From assembly GCA_913045175.1 (NCBI GenBank), contig CAJWQG010000019.1, positions 1-58,316 of the forward strand: a DNA stretch of 58,316 nt, written 5' to 3'. This DNA is from an uncultured Gammaproteobacteria bacterium (lineage in GTDB: Bacteria; Pseudomonadota; Gammaproteobacteria; Pseudomonadales; Azotimanducaceae). The notes under the pieces are model-generated. The model saw nothing but the letters and a program-made list of their open reading frames with translations, ran no database searches and was not told the DNA's origin. Position 1 is the stretch's first letter. Every line of letters starts with the position of its first letter. The translations under genes were made by a program, and so were the position numbers. This document shows, in pieces, positions 33,095 through 42,882 of the stretch.

Positions 33095-33943
33095 ATGTCT
33101 GAATTCGCAAACTCTGAGTTTAAAGACAAAGTTGTCATTGTCACTGGAGCTGGCAGAGGGCTGGGACGCTCTCATGCTATAGAGTTTGGCAAGCGTGGTG
33201 CCAAGGTGCTCGTGAATGATTCTGGAGGAGCCGTTGATGGTGCCGGGTCAGGCAATACGGCTCAGGCGGTCGTCGACGAGATTATTCGCCTGGGTGGTGT
33301 CGCTTACGCCAATACAGCATCCGTCGCTGATGAGGATGGGGCAGCCAGTTTAGTCGAAGATGCGACAACGCAGTTTGGCACCGTCGATGTCGTCGTAAAC
33401 AACGCGGGAATCCTGCGAGACAAAACTTTCACCAATGTCACAATGGATAATTTTAGAGCTGTATTGGACGTTCATCTGCTGGGTTCAGTATATGTAACAA
33501 AGGCGGCCTGGCCTATTATGAATGAAAAGGGTTGGGGCAGAGTGGTCTTCACAAGTTCAGGGTCCGGTATTTTCGGGAACGTTGGTCAGTCAAACTATGC
33601 AAGCGCTAAAATGTCAGTTATCGGGTTAATGAATGTATTAAAGCTTGAAGGACAACGTAAGGGTATTCGGGTAAATACGCTAGCACCTGGAGCGGTTACG
33701 CGAATGACGGAAGATCTTCAGCCTGAACGGGAAGGAAGGCCTGAACAGGTTAGCCCCGCTGTCTTATACCTGTGTTCTGAAGAGGCCCCTAATGGCCTGA
33801 TTCTACAAGCTGCTAATGGACGATATTCGCTTATCAAGATCTGCGTTACAGAAGGGGTCGATCTAGGGGAAAACGTCGATTATGAATCATTTGCCTCACG
33901 TCTCGACGAATTGATGCAGGATGATAACCTTAAGCCCGCCTAG
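33095..33943 (+). CDS. Short-chain dehydrogenase, multifunctional-enzyme type 2 (3-hydroxyacyl-CoA dehydrogenase-like)
   Basis: 282 residues. NAD motif VTGAGRGLGRSHA, substrate Ser in FTSSGSGIFGN, catalytic SNYASAKM (YxxxK), and VLVNDSGGAVDG typical of the peroxisomal multifunctional enzyme type 2 dehydrogenase domain. Such enzymes oxidise (3R)-hydroxyacyl-CoA or steroid hydroxyls. It lacks the hydratase and SCP2 domains of the eukaryotic fusion. The C-terminal tail after ANGRYSLIKICVTEG is family-like. Substrate uncertain. Confidence 0.86.
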   Translation: MSEFANSEFKDKVVIVTGAGRGLGRSHAIEFGKRGAKVLVNDSGGAVDGAGSGNTAQAVVDEIIRLGGVAYANTASVADEDGAASLVEDATTQFGTVDVVVNNAGILRDKTFTNVTMDNFRAVLDVHLLGSVYVTKAAWPIMNEKGWGRVVFTSSGSGIFGNVGQSNYASAKMSVIGLMNVLKLEGQRKGIRVNTLAPGAVTRMTEDLQPEREGRPEQVSPAVLYLCSEEAPNGLILQAANGRYSLIKICVTEGVDLGENVDYESFASRLDELMQDDNLKPA

Positions 33944-33957
33944 GACTTTGTCTGAAC

Positions 33958-34524
33958 ATGACTGAGTCCGCCTTGCCCAGACTAAAAACCGAACGACTAT
34001 GGTTAAAACTCCTGGAGCCCGCAGATGCACCATTGATGACTCGCTTTCGATTGGATAACAAATTGCATCTAACCAAGTGGGAACCGACGCGCCCACCAGA
34101 ATTCTACACAGACGCTTTCTGGTACATGCAATTAAAGATAGCGATTAGAGAATTTCGAAATCGAACGAATCTTTGTCTGGTTATACTGGATGAGATGGAG
34201 TCGCGCGTCGTAGGTGTCTGTAACTATACTAATATTGTTAGAGGGACTTTCCAGTCCTGCCATCTCGGATACGCGTTGGACTTTGAACATGAAGGTCATG
34301 GTTTGATGTTCGAAGCGTTGCAGGCCAGCAATAGATATGTATTTGAAGCGTTTTCACTACACAGGATCATGGCGAACTATATGCCGCGAAATAAGCGAAG
34401 TGGCGATCTGCTATCTAGACTTGGTTTTATAGTCGAAGGTGAAGCCAGATCTTTCCTGAAAATCGATGGGCAATGGGAGGACCACATTTTGACCTCGCTG
34501 ATCAACCCACGAGAACATCCCTAG
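33958..34524 (+). CDS. GNAT acetyltransferase, RimJ/RimL-like
   Basis: 188 residues. The pattern LKTERLWLKLLEPADAPLM at the N-terminus and CHLGYALDFEHEGHGLMFEALQASNRYVFE correspond to the RimJ/RimL branch, as does the later NYMPRNKRSGDLLSRLGFIVEGEA. These enzymes acetylate N-termini of ribosomal proteins or small molecules; the target here is unknown. It starts 14 bases after the SDR gene and overlaps the convergent phosphatase stop by four bases. Confidence 0.82.
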   Translation: MTESALPRLKTERLWLKLLEPADAPLMTRFRLDNKLHLTKWEPTRPPEFYTDAFWYMQLKIAIREFRNRTNLCLVILDEMESRVVGVCNYTNIVRGTFQSCHLGYALDFEHEGHGLMFEALQASNRYVFEAFSLHRIMANYMPRNKRSGDLLSRLGFIVEGEARSFLKIDGQWEDHILTSLINPREHP

Positions 34525-35309
34525 CCACCAGGGCTCGCCAATTCGTAGACGAATCCAGGGCTCCCCAAATAAATTCCCCCATCGACATTGACGCAGAATC
34601 CGTCTGCATACTCCCATGCCTGATCGATCGTCTCGGCCTCTACCTTTCTAGCGTATGGGATAGGCGTGTGTCCGTGGATGATGCGCTTACCCCCGTATAG
34701 TTTAAGAAGTTGTTCGGCTCGCTGAGTGCCGGTAAGGGGAAGGCTCGAGAATGCCATGTGTTCTGAGAATTCCTCCAGCGTAATGAGCCATTTATCCAAC
34801 TCACTTGATTGCATTAGCTGTTGGAATGATCGGTTAACGTTTTCAATCGAAACGCCGTGAGATACATACACCATTGAGTCGGCGTGAATCAGGAGATTCT
34901 CGTCTTCTAACGCCATTGTGGGTAGTGTCTCGATAAAAGCGGTGTGCTCATCAGAAAATCGTGTGAGGTCCTGGGTGACGCCTCCCCATTGTTGCCAGAG
35001 TTCAGTAACCGACTGGCCATAGTTGGTTGCAGCATCGGGGAAACGATAAGCGCACAAAATCATAAGCTCGTGGTTACCAAGGAGCGCGCTGACTTCGCCG
35101 CCCGCAGCAGCTGCGTATTGCTGAAGCTTCATGGTGAGTTCCAGTCAGTCAATGCGCGATTGGCCTCGGTCAAAGAAATCGCCAATGAGCCAGAGTTTAT
35201 TCGAGCCGCCACACCAGTTCAGGTGCTCATCGCAAAGCTTGCTAGCGCGCAACAATTGACCATTTTCGTTGATGTAGCCGTGAAGGTCGCCGATGACGAA
35301 TGTTGCCAA
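34521..35309 (-). pseudogene. Metallophosphatase (ApaH/PP2A-like) interrupted by in-frame TGA
   Basis: Reading the minus strand from TTG 35309 gives GDLHGY and LIGDFFDRG, the first two metallophosphoesterase motifs. TGA follows at 35145-35147 and the same frame resumes with LELTMKLQ, GNHE (motif III), HADSMVYVSHG and HGHTP to the stop at 34521. Everything else is family-like, total about 262 codons. The ATG at 35132 could make a C-terminal fragment lacking the first motifs. The interrupted position is not a Cys in the family as I know it, and no good SECIS hairpin follows, so a nonsense change such as CGA to TGA, or an error, is likelier than selenocysteine. Confidence 0.75.
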
Positions 35310-35383
35310 GATGGAACCGCTAGTGTGGTGAATTGAGGCCGTACTTTACCCACTTAAGGCGAAAAGTGTAAGGAACTGAGGGC

Positions 35384-35878
35384 TTATTCGTTTATATCTA
35401 TCCCTTCGTCTGCGAAATGTCTGAGGACTCTTTTCGAGAGGCCCGGTCCCAGTTCGCGGGCCCAGGTTTGGGCCGCGTCCATACTTTCTTGCATCAGTTT
35501 CGGCATCACTTGATTTGCCTTACGTCCGGCAGCTGATTCATTGAACTCGATTAGTCCTTTTAACTCTGCTAGGGTGAGATACTTCGCATAGATTGGATAA
35601 ATCTCTTTCTCTAAAGACTCCTTTCGATCTTCCTCCAGGACCATCGCGTGAACTTCTTCTTTCACTATTTCGACAGCTTTAGGGGGAAGGTTAGGGTTGC
35701 GAGCTCGCAGGACGTATAAAATTTGTTGGATAAACGTTTCTGCAAATGCTTTTCGATCTAACCTTGCGCCGGTGATATCAACAAGCTCCTTGATGGCATG
35801 CGGTTTTTCGGCGGGAATGGGTTCTGATGTCGATAGCGCTGGCGCGAAAGCGAGGAGGATCAATAAGTACTTTCGCAT
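35384..35878 (-). CDS. DUF2059 family exported protein
   Basis: 164 residues with a signal peptide (KYLLILLAFAPALSTS) and a helical domain of the DUF2059 type: IKELVDITGARL, then IYPIYAKYLTLAELKGLIEFNESAAGRKANQVMP. Family members are periplasmic and of unknown function. Complete and of normal length. It lies 27 bases after a membrane-protein gene on the same strand. Confidence 0.8.
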   Translation of the reverse strand: MRKYLLILLAFAPALSTSEPIPAEKPHAIKELVDITGARLDRKAFAETFIQQILYVLRARNPNLPPKAVEIVKEEVHAMVLEEDRKESLEKEIYPIYAKYLTLAELKGLIEFNESAAGRKANQVMPKLMQESMDAAQTWARELGPGLSKRVLRHFADEGIDINE

Positions 35879-35905
35879 CTGTCCAATTTCCCATATGAGG
35901 AGATA

Positions 35906-36601
35906 TTACGCATCGCTTGCAGTCAATTGAAAGCCGAGCTTGTTTTTCTTCCATACAAACCAGACGATCAGAAAGTACAGATGAATAAGCAGGGCGGCGA
36001 CCCACTCGAATGCGTTCTCATAGTCTTGTTCATAGTTGTCTAACAGAAGTCCCAATGCAACTGTACACAGACCAATGGCTAAAATCGTATAGCTAATTGT
36101 CTGCAGATAGATACGCGCAGGCAACGTAGCGACTAACCCCAGACGATATGTCATCAGCAGCTGAGAGAAGAAGGTAAAAGCGAAATAGATGGTAATTCCA
36201 ATGCGACGCTGCAGGCGCAACGTTTCTCCCGCGGCTCCAAGTGCTACAGCATAGACAATCAGGAAGATGGCACCGATGATGCCGACCCATAATATGACGG
36301 ATGGGAAATGGCTCCTGTCCCCAATAAGGCGTAACCACCGCGCGCTGAAAAACCAAAATAACATTAGCGAAGTGGCGGAAGGAATCATCGTCCCCTTAAA
36401 TAAATAGAAAGCGACCCCGTGACGACCTGTGGCACTGATTGATGCACAGCTGTCAATGTAGGGCATACACCATGGCACAAAGCCCTGAGATGCGGAAATC
36501 AAGTACGTGATATGCACACTGACAATAGGAATTAACGCAGTAAAGAGTGCTAACCAGTGGACGGCTGTGGAATCATCTTGTGCATGCCGAGATGAAAGCA
36601 T
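35906..36601 (-). CDS. Frag1/DRAM/Sfk1-like integral membrane protein
   Basis: 231 residues with about six membrane helices. The N-terminal loop PWCMPYIDSCASISATGRHG, rich in Cys and Ser after the first helix, resembles the conserved loop of the Frag1/DRAM/Sfk1 group. Function in bacteria unknown. No enzymatic motif is seen. It sits 15 bases downstream of the MraY-like gene, probably in one transcript. Confidence 0.6.
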   Translation of the reverse strand: MLSSRHAQDDSTAVHWLALFTALIPIVSVHITYLISASQGFVPWCMPYIDSCASISATGRHGVAFYLFKGTMIPSATSLMLFWFFSARWLRLIGDRSHFPSVILWVGIIGAIFLIVYAVALGAAGETLRLQRRIGITIYFAFTFFSQLLMTYRLGLVATLPARIYLQTISYTILAIGLCTVALGLLLDNYEQDYENAFEWVAALLIHLYFLIVWFVWKKNKLGFQLTASDA

Positions 36602-36616
36602 TTTTGGTGTTGATGC

Positions 36617-37681
36617 CTAGCGAATTTTTAGCAGTAAGACTAAAAGAATAGGGGTGCCAACAGCCTGAAGAAGCATAAACCTAACTAGCACCTGGGTATT
36701 TGACCAACCCATGTTATGTCGGACATGATCATGAAGTGGATAGCGAATTTGCCTGAATATGCCAATTTTGAAGAATCTAAGTAGCGCCACCTTAATCATG
36801 CCGGTAGCACCATTTACCAGCACCATGAATGCGACCACGATGATAAGAAATGGGTTTCCACAAGCCATTACCAGCACGCCCAGCATCAAGCCTATAGGAC
36901 GGGATCCTGAGTCGCCCATCATCACGGCACTGGGGTAACTGTTGTGCCACAGATAGCCTGTAAGGCACCCAACTAACACAAACGACATGATGCCCCAGTC
37001 AGCACCCTGGCCATAATGCGGTACTAAAAGATATCTGGAAATATCAGCATGGCCCACAATGCCGTATAGGATTCCGCCAAGGAAAAGTATTGCCATACTC
37101 GAGAGACTCGCCGACAGGCCGTCGACCCCGTCCGAGCAATTGGTTGCGTTAATCGAAGTCCAAATCAAAATGGTTGATACCGAGATAAAAACTAACGGAC
37201 TGACGACTAGAGAGTCCTTAAGTATAGGCAGCCAAACCACAAAAGGTTGCAGCTCGCAGATAATGACGGAAGCTACAATGGCGATGACAAGATCTATTGC
37301 GCCCAATCGATACTCGTTCCAGCCGGTATCGCTTTTGTCATCGAGGTACCCAATAACCATTGCAAACGCGACGCAGGCGAGAATTCCTACAAATTTCCAG
37401 TCAAAAGGTACAACCAAAATGCTCACGATCATGAATATCGGTATGAATACGATGCCCGCTGACATTGGCTTGCCGATACTTTTCTCGGCGTCGATTGCGT
37501 ACTCCCGGCCTTTATCAGTTGGCAGTATGTGCCAGAGCTTTGGTAGTACCCACCAGGTTAGGAGCGCGCCGAGCGCAGTCCCTAATCCCGCTAGTACTAT
37601 ATATGAAGCCAGCAGCCGTAAGGGGCCGGCCATATCAGCATAATATTGTGCAACGTGGTAGAACAAGAACGTATCCCGCAA
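36617..37681 (-). CDS. MraY/WecA-family phosphoglycosyltransferase outside a dcw cluster
   Basis: 354 residues with about ten membrane helices. MraY-type blocks: KSIGKPMSAGIVF (in place of the usual PTMGG), NATNCSDGVDGLSASLS, MGDSGSRPIGLMLG, and RYPLHDHVRHNMGW where MraY normally has the HHH motif, here HDH. MraY links phospho-MurNAc-pentapeptide to undecaprenyl phosphate; other family members use different sugars. The NCSDGVDG signature favours MraY-like over WecA-like, but substitutions and isolated position leave substrate open. Like the MurF-like gene at 21 kb, it lies outside any cell-wall cluster. Confidence 0.78.
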   Translation of the reverse strand: MRDTFLFYHVAQYYADMAGPLRLLASYIVLAGLGTALGALLTWWVLPKLWHILPTDKGREYAIDAEKSIGKPMSAGIVFIPIFMIVSILVVPFDWKFVGILACVAFAMVIGYLDDKSDTGWNEYRLGAIDLVIAIVASVIICELQPFVVWLPILKDSLVVSPLVFISVSTILIWTSINATNCSDGVDGLSASLSSMAILFLGGILYGIVGHADISRYLLVPHYGQGADWGIMSFVLVGCLTGYLWHNSYPSAVMMGDSGSRPIGLMLGVLVMACGNPFLIIVVAFMVLVNGATGMIKVALLRFFKIGIFRQIRYPLHDHVRHNMGWSNTQVLVRFMLLQAVGTPILLVLLLKIR

Positions 37682-37829
37682 TTGGCTGAAGCGATTATAT
37701 GTTTTCTAGGTCGTTGAAAAATGAATCTATGTTGGAGATTTGTCCCCAAAGGACCCAGGTGCACAAAAGGCATGTAAATAAAGATTTCTTGGACTTACAC
37801 TAAGCTGTTTTAGAAGTGGACCATACCTA

Positions 37830-39269
37830 ATGGCTGTTGTTACTCGCGTTGACCTGCTTAAGAATCGCCGCACAAAAACTGTGGCGACGGTTGGTCCTGT
37901 TTCCTCCAGCAGCAAGACGATTGAACAGTTATTGCTCGCTGGGGTTAACGTGTTTCGGTTGAATATGTCTCACGGAGATCATGCAAGCCATGAGCAGGTG
38001 TTCCAGAAAATACTGACGGCTTCAGACCGGTTGCAGAGGCCCGTAGGAATTCTTGTGGATCTATGTGGACCTAAGATTCGCACTGGGCGGTTTGAAGGGG
38101 GCGCAATCAAGCTTGTGGATGGAGATGTGGTCACGCTCACTACAAGGGATGGGATTGGCAAGCCTGGCCTGATCATCTCGAAGTACGAAAACCTGTGCAG
38201 TGATGTAGTGCCAGATGACACGATTTTGCTAGCCGATGGATTGCTGGAGCTTAGGGTGATGTCAGCGACCTCGCAGGACGCCGTCTGTCGTGTCATTCAT
38301 GGAGGAACCTTGGCCGACAACAAGGGCATTAACCTACCAGGTGTAGCCATTTCTGCGCCTTCCCTGACTCCGAAAGACATTGAAGACGCCAGGTTTGCGT
38401 TATCTTTGGGTGTTGATTACATGGCGTTATCTTTTGTCAGAGAGGCAAGAGATGTCGAACAGCTCCGTGAGTTGGTAGGTGATCACGATGTTCGCCTGAT
38501 TGCGAAAATAGAAAAACCAGAAGCTTTGGTTAACGCGGAAGAGATCCTTGCTGTGACTGATGGCGTCATGGTGGCGCGAGGAGATCTGGGTGTTGAACTT
38601 CCACCGGAAGAAGTGCCAATTGCACAGAATCAACTCATCAGTCTGGCTAGATCCCTGGGGAAGCCCGTTATCGTTGCAACCCAGATGTTGGAATCTATGA
38701 TGGTTAACGCTCGGCCGTCGAGAGCAGAAGTGACTGATGTTTCCCACGCCGTTGTCAGTGGTGCTGACGCGGTAATCTTGTCGGGGGAAACCGCGGCAGG
38801 AGATCACCCTGTTGATGCTGTCGAGATGATGGACAGGATAGCGCGTCAGACTGAGGCGCATTTGTGGTCTAGCGGTCAATATGGCCTACCAGGGTCAGAA
38901 GAGCCACCCTTGGCGTTGACGCGAGTTATTGGATCTGCAACGGCGATAATGTCTCGTGACCTCTTGGCTCGCGCTGTGCTTTGTGTGACACAGACTGGCA
39001 TATCTGCATATATTGTCAGTTCAGCAAGGCCCGCCGCACCGATTATCGCAGTGACCGGGAATCAGCAGACTTATAACAGGCTGGCGCTACTGTGGGGTGT
39101 CGTACCCATATTGGATACAGAAGCGGGACGCGCGAATCCCAATGAACTTGCTCGAAAAATCGCACTTGAACTAGCTCTTGGTACAGAAGGGCAACACGTA
39201 CTTCTGGTTCGGGGATTCCATGGAGATAAGTCGATGAACCTTCCTTCGGTTACTGCCGTCACTATTTGA
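37830..39269 (+). CDS. pyk: Pyruvate kinase
   Basis: 479 residues, normal length. N-terminal TKTVATVGP, VFRLNMSHG and DLCGPKIRTG, catalytic-loop text LIAKIEKPEALVN and VMVARGDLGVELPPEEV, and the ADAVILSGETAAGDHP block identify the enzyme; the C-terminal allosteric domain is present. It converts PEP and ADP to pyruvate and ATP. It is monocistronic and overlaps the end of the convergent aminotransferase gene by eight bases. The upstream 148-base gap holds no promoter I can name. Confidence 0.94.
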   Translation: MAVVTRVDLLKNRRTKTVATVGPVSSSSKTIEQLLLAGVNVFRLNMSHGDHASHEQVFQKILTASDRLQRPVGILVDLCGPKIRTGRFEGGAIKLVDGDVVTLTTRDGIGKPGLIISKYENLCSDVVPDDTILLADGLLELRVMSATSQDAVCRVIHGGTLADNKGINLPGVAISAPSLTPKDIEDARFALSLGVDYMALSFVREARDVEQLRELVGDHDVRLIAKIEKPEALVNAEEILAVTDGVMVARGDLGVELPPEEVPIAQNQLISLARSLGKPVIVATQMLESMMVNARPSRAEVTDVSHAVVSGADAVILSGETAAGDHPVDAVEMMDRIARQTEAHLWSSGQYGLPGSEEPPLALTRVIGSATAIMSRDLLARAVLCVTQTGISAYIVSSARPAAPIIAVTGNQQTYNRLALLWGVVPILDTEAGRANPNELARKIALELALGTEGQHVLLVRGFHGDKSMNLPSVTAVTI

Positions 39270-40425
39270 CCGAGATTGGGGCCATGTTGCATAGTTTTGC
39301 GGTTGCCGTTCGCAGGGTGTCGTCGTCCTTTGCAAAACAAAATCGCACAATACTGAATTCAGGTGGGGACTCATAAAACACTGAAATGGGTATCGCCGCC
39401 ACGCCAATGTGACACGTTAAGTGCTTAACGAACTCAGTGTCCACCATGTTCGAAATATTGCTGTAGTCAGCAAGCTGAAAATATGTACCGGGACTCGGCT
39501 CCATAGAAAAATCAGAGTCGGACATTTCCTGAAGGAAGAGGTCTCTCTTCGCCTGATAAAAAGCTGGCAGTTCGAAGTAGTGTTCCGGATAGGTCTCCAT
39601 GAACTCCGCAAGCGCCCATTGAGTGGGGGTATGCGTTGTGAAGGTGACAAATTGATGTACCTTACGAAATTCGTCAGTGAATTTTCTCGGTGCAGCACAG
39701 TAGGCAACTTTCCAACCTGTTGCGTGGTAGGTTTTACCGAACGACGATACGACGAAAGAGCGGGACCTCAATTCGGGATGTCCTAGCAGTGTCTGATGGG
39801 TCTCTCCGTCATAAACCATATGTTCGTAGACTTCGTCTGATACCAGCGCGATATCTGTATCGCGGACCAGTTCGGCGAGATGATCAAGTGCTTCAGGTGG
39901 CAGGATGCTGCCGCACGGGTTATGAGGGGAGTTGACGATAATCAGCTTTGTTTTGGCGTTGATGGAATCACGCAACCGTTCAAAATCGATCTGAAATCCA
40001 GGATATCTAAGCGGCAGGTGGATTGTTCTGCCTCCGGCCAGGACAACCGATGGATCGTAAGAGTCATATGCAGGATCAAAGACAATGACCTCATCACCTG
40101 GGTTTACTACTGTCTGTATGGCAACAAATATGGCCTCCGTCGCCCCTGAAGTCACAGTAACTTCACTGTTGGCATCGAGTTCCACGTCATAAAGGAGCTT
40201 TACCTTGCGAGCGATTTGCTCTCTCAGATAAGGAACCCCGGTCATGGGCGGATACTGGTTGTATCCATCTCTAAGATATTTTTCGACCAGGTCCAGGAGT
40301 GGACCCGGGACATCGAAGTCCGGATAACCTTGAGATAAGTTGATCGCATTATGGTCCGCGGCCATTTGCGACATTATCGTAAAGATCGTGGTTCCTACGT
40401 GACTAAGTTTGCTATTGATATCCAT
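39262..40425 (-). CDS. Class I PLP aminotransferase, methionine/kynurenine type (YbdL-like)
   Basis: 387 residues. NLSQGYPDFDVP, VTSGATEAIFVAI, NSPHNPCGS and the PLP lysine in SSFGKTYHATGWKVAYC fit the methionine aminotransferase (YbdL/MtnE-like) and kynurenine aminotransferase branch. It would transaminate methionine or aromatic amino acids with a 2-oxo acid. Exact substrate not deducible. Confidence 0.86.
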   Translation of the reverse strand: MDINSKLSHVGTTIFTIMSQMAADHNAINLSQGYPDFDVPGPLLDLVEKYLRDGYNQYPPMTGVPYLREQIARKVKLLYDVELDANSEVTVTSGATEAIFVAIQTVVNPGDEVIVFDPAYDSYDPSVVLAGGRTIHLPLRYPGFQIDFERLRDSINAKTKLIIVNSPHNPCGSILPPEALDHLAELVRDTDIALVSDEVYEHMVYDGETHQTLLGHPELRSRSFVVSSFGKTYHATGWKVAYCAAPRKFTDEFRKVHQFVTFTTHTPTQWALAEFMETYPEHYFELPAFYQAKRDLFLQEMSDSDFSMEPSPGTYFQLADYSNISNMVDTEFVKHLTCHIGVAAIPISVFYESPPEFSIVRFCFAKDDDTLRTATAKLCNMAPISVK

Positions 40426-40475
40426 ACAGAATGACTAGATAAATATTCATAAAACAATAATATACAGGATATACG

Positions 40476-41381
40476 TTATGTTAATTCTCTAATCCAGTCA
40501 CGTGGTTGAAGATAATCTTCATACAGGAGCGATTCCGGGGTTTCTGGTTCTGGAGACCAGTCATATTTCCAGGTCGCCCGAGGGGGCATGGATGCAAGAA
40601 CTGATTCGATTCTTCGACCTGACTGCATGCCATACTTTGTCCCACGATCTATCGCGAGATTAAACTCAGCATATCGACCTCGCCGGTAAAGCATAAAAGC
40701 TTCCTCTACCGGGCCAAACTCCAAGTCTTTCCTTCGATTCAGTATAGGCAAATAGGCAGGAAGGATATGGTCACCAACGCTTCGCACAAATGAAAATGCA
40801 TCGTCGAAATTCTCTCCTGTCCAGTCGTCAAAGAATATTCCGCCTACGCCACGAGGTTCGCCGCGGTGGGGTAGATAAAAATACTCATCACACCAGGCCT
40901 TTAGCTTGTTATACAGATCTGCGCCGAAAGGGGCGCAGGCTGTGGCAGCGGTCTGGTGCCAATGCAGTACATCCTCAGAAAATGGATAGTAAGGAGTGAG
41001 ATCGAACCCTCCACCAAAATGCCAGTGCTCTCCGTTTACCAGGAAGAACCGCAAATTTGCATGAAAGGTTGGCACATAGGGGTTTAGAGGATGAACAATC
41101 ATTGAGATTGCTGCGGCCTCGAAGCCCTTTCCTGCGAGCTCTGGGTTACGTTCGCTCGCGGCTTTCGGCAGCTCGGTTCCAATACTGTGCGAAAAATGTA
41201 CCGCTGCTTTCTCAAGGTAACGCCCATTCTCCAGAACGGAGGGTCTGGAATAACCACCGTTGTCAGCATTTATATCTTGTGACGTGAAGGGCGTCGTATC
41301 TACCGCTGCCAGTTGACCGCATATTGAAGACTGCAATCCAAGAAAGTAATCCCTAACTGAGGTGATGTCCGGTTTGAGCAT
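40476..41381 (-). CDS. hemF: Oxygen-dependent coproporphyrinogen III oxidase
   Basis: 301 residues, standard size. Conserved blocks include HANLRFFLV, WHFGGGFDLTPYYPF, EPRGVGGIFFDD and GRYAEFNLAIDRGTKYG. HemF decarboxylates two propionates of coproporphyrinogen III using O2, a late step of haem synthesis, and implies aerobic growth. It lies on its own, divergent from the DUF6986 gene. Confidence 0.94.
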   Translation of the reverse strand: MLKPDITSVRDYFLGLQSSICGQLAAVDTTPFTSQDINADNGGYSRPSVLENGRYLEKAAVHFSHSIGTELPKAASERNPELAGKGFEAAAISMIVHPLNPYVPTFHANLRFFLVNGEHWHFGGGFDLTPYYPFSEDVLHWHQTAATACAPFGADLYNKLKAWCDEYFYLPHRGEPRGVGGIFFDDWTGENFDDAFSFVRSVGDHILPAYLPILNRRKDLEFGPVEEAFMLYRRGRYAEFNLAIDRGTKYGMQSGRRIESVLASMPPRATWKYDWSPEPETPESLLYEDYLQPRDWIRELT

Positions 41382-41481
41382 GGAAGTACCTTAGCATGAT
41401 TTATGGGTCGGTCTTAACGGCAACCATGGTTATAATGTGGCTTTTTTCATAGTTGGAAATCCAGTGACTTCCCTTACGAAT

Positions 41482-42882
41482 ATGGACCTCGATCCTCTAC
41501 TAGAGCGGCTGGGTCACGCAAACCTTAAGTTTGAAGCATCCTATCCTGGACTGCATCTGGAGCGTCAACCAGTCCATACGCTGTACGGTGGTGCAAATCT
41601 ATATAAACCAGGTGCGGCTCAAAAGATGGCAGATTTGGCACTGCGTCACCTGCACACCTACGCCCCCACATTCGTGGATATGGCGAACGCGCTAGAGTTT
41701 CCTGGTGCGGCGCAGCTCCCTAAGGACGGGCAACATATTGAAGTGCTTGCGCAAGAATTAGCACAAGCAAAAGAACTCTCTCCTGGAATGATCGCCTATC
41801 AGGTTTACGAGCGCGCATTACAGAAGTTGCGTCGTGAGGCTGTTGAGGATCATCGTGTGGATTTCGAAGACGGATACGGCGTACGGTCGGACGACGAGGA
41901 AGATGGCCATGCCATAAGTGCGTCGGATGCGATGGCCGAAGGTGTGCTGCAGAAGACACTTCCGCCCTTTGTTGGCCTTCGGATCAAGGCTTTAACGGAG
42001 GAAGCTAAAGGGCGCTCTCTGCGAACATTGGACACCTTCGTGTCCAATTTAGTGAGCAAGACAAATGGCCAGATACCAGTTCCGTTTCGAGTCACATTGC
42101 CAAAAGTTACGACGCCCGAGCAGGTTGAGGTGCTCGCGGACTGCCTTACGGTCATAGAGGAACGGTGCGGATTGCCCGCGCTATCTATAGATATCGAATT
42201 GATGATAGAAACCGTGCAGGCTGTATTTACTGAAACAGGGGAATGTGCAATACCTGCTCTGGTAAACGCTGGAAAGGGGAGGGTTACGGCCGCGATCCTC
42301 GGGACATTTGACTATACCGCAACCTGTAATATTGCTGCGATGCATCAGGGTCATCTACATCCGTCCGCTGATTTTGCAAGGCAGATCATGCAGATGTCAT
42401 TAACGGGAATGGACGTTTCCCTTAGTGACGGCATCACCAATATCATGCCGATTCCGCCTCATCGTGGAGCAGATCTAAGCGAGGCGGAACTGGAAGAGAA
42501 TGTTAGCGTGGTCCACGCTGCATGGCAGGTTCACTTTCGAAACATTATGCATTCTCTGCGGCTAGGGTTTTACCAGAGCTGGGACTTAAACCCCGCCCAA
42601 TTACCCATACGTTTTGCCGCTGTCTATTACTTCTTCCTTGAAGGTCTGGCTGAGTCGACGGAGCGCCTGCGAACATTTATCGATCAGGCTGCTCAGGCAT
42701 CTCTGGTCGGGAATACTTTCGATGATGCAGCTTCTGCTCAAGGACTTCTTAATTTCTTTATTTCCGGAATTAATTGTGGCGCGCTTACCGAAGATGAGGC
42801 ACTGGCGACAGGCATCACCCTTGATGAGCTTCATGGACGATCGTTTCTGAAGATCGTGGAAAATCGGGGTGCCAACTCATGA
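41482..42882 (+). CDS. DUF6986 family protein, HpcH/HpaI aldolase / citrate-lyase-like
   Basis: 466 residues from ATG 41482; an upstream GTG would add 15 atypical residues. The protein resembles the aldolase/citrate-lyase TIM barrel: RVDFEDGYGVRSDDEED and LSIDIELMIET supply acidic metal ligands, and VTAAILGTFDYTATCNIAA is typical of the DUF6986 group. The precise reaction is unknown; cleavage or formation of a C-C bond in a CoA or keto acid is a guess. Its stop overlaps the acyl-CoA dehydrogenase start (ATGA), pointing to shared catabolic function. Confidence 0.75.
   Translation: MDLDPLLERLGHANLKFEASYPGLHLERQPVHTLYGGANLYKPGAAQKMADLALRHLHTYAPTFVDMANALEFPGAAQLPKDGQHIEVLAQELAQAKELSPGMIAYQVYERALQKLRREAVEDHRVDFEDGYGVRSDDEEDGHAISASDAMAEGVLQKTLPPFVGLRIKALTEEAKGRSLRTLDTFVSNLVSKTNGQIPVPFRVTLPKVTTPEQVEVLADCLTVIEERCGLPALSIDIELMIETVQAVFTETGECAIPALVNAGKGRVTAAILGTFDYTATCNIAAMHQGHLHPSADFARQIMQMSLTGMDVSLSDGITNIMPIPPHRGADLSEAELEENVSVVHAAWQVHFRNIMHSLRLGFYQSWDLNPAQLPIRFAAVYYFFLEGLAESTERLRTFIDQAAQASLVGNTFDDAASAQGLLNFFISGINCGALTEDEALATGITLDELHGRSFLKIVENRGANS

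Noticed and set aside
35130-35147. Second selenoprotein at the metallophosphatase TGA
   Set aside because: The replaced position is not a known Cys and the following bases do not form a SECIS-like hairpin of suitable geometry.
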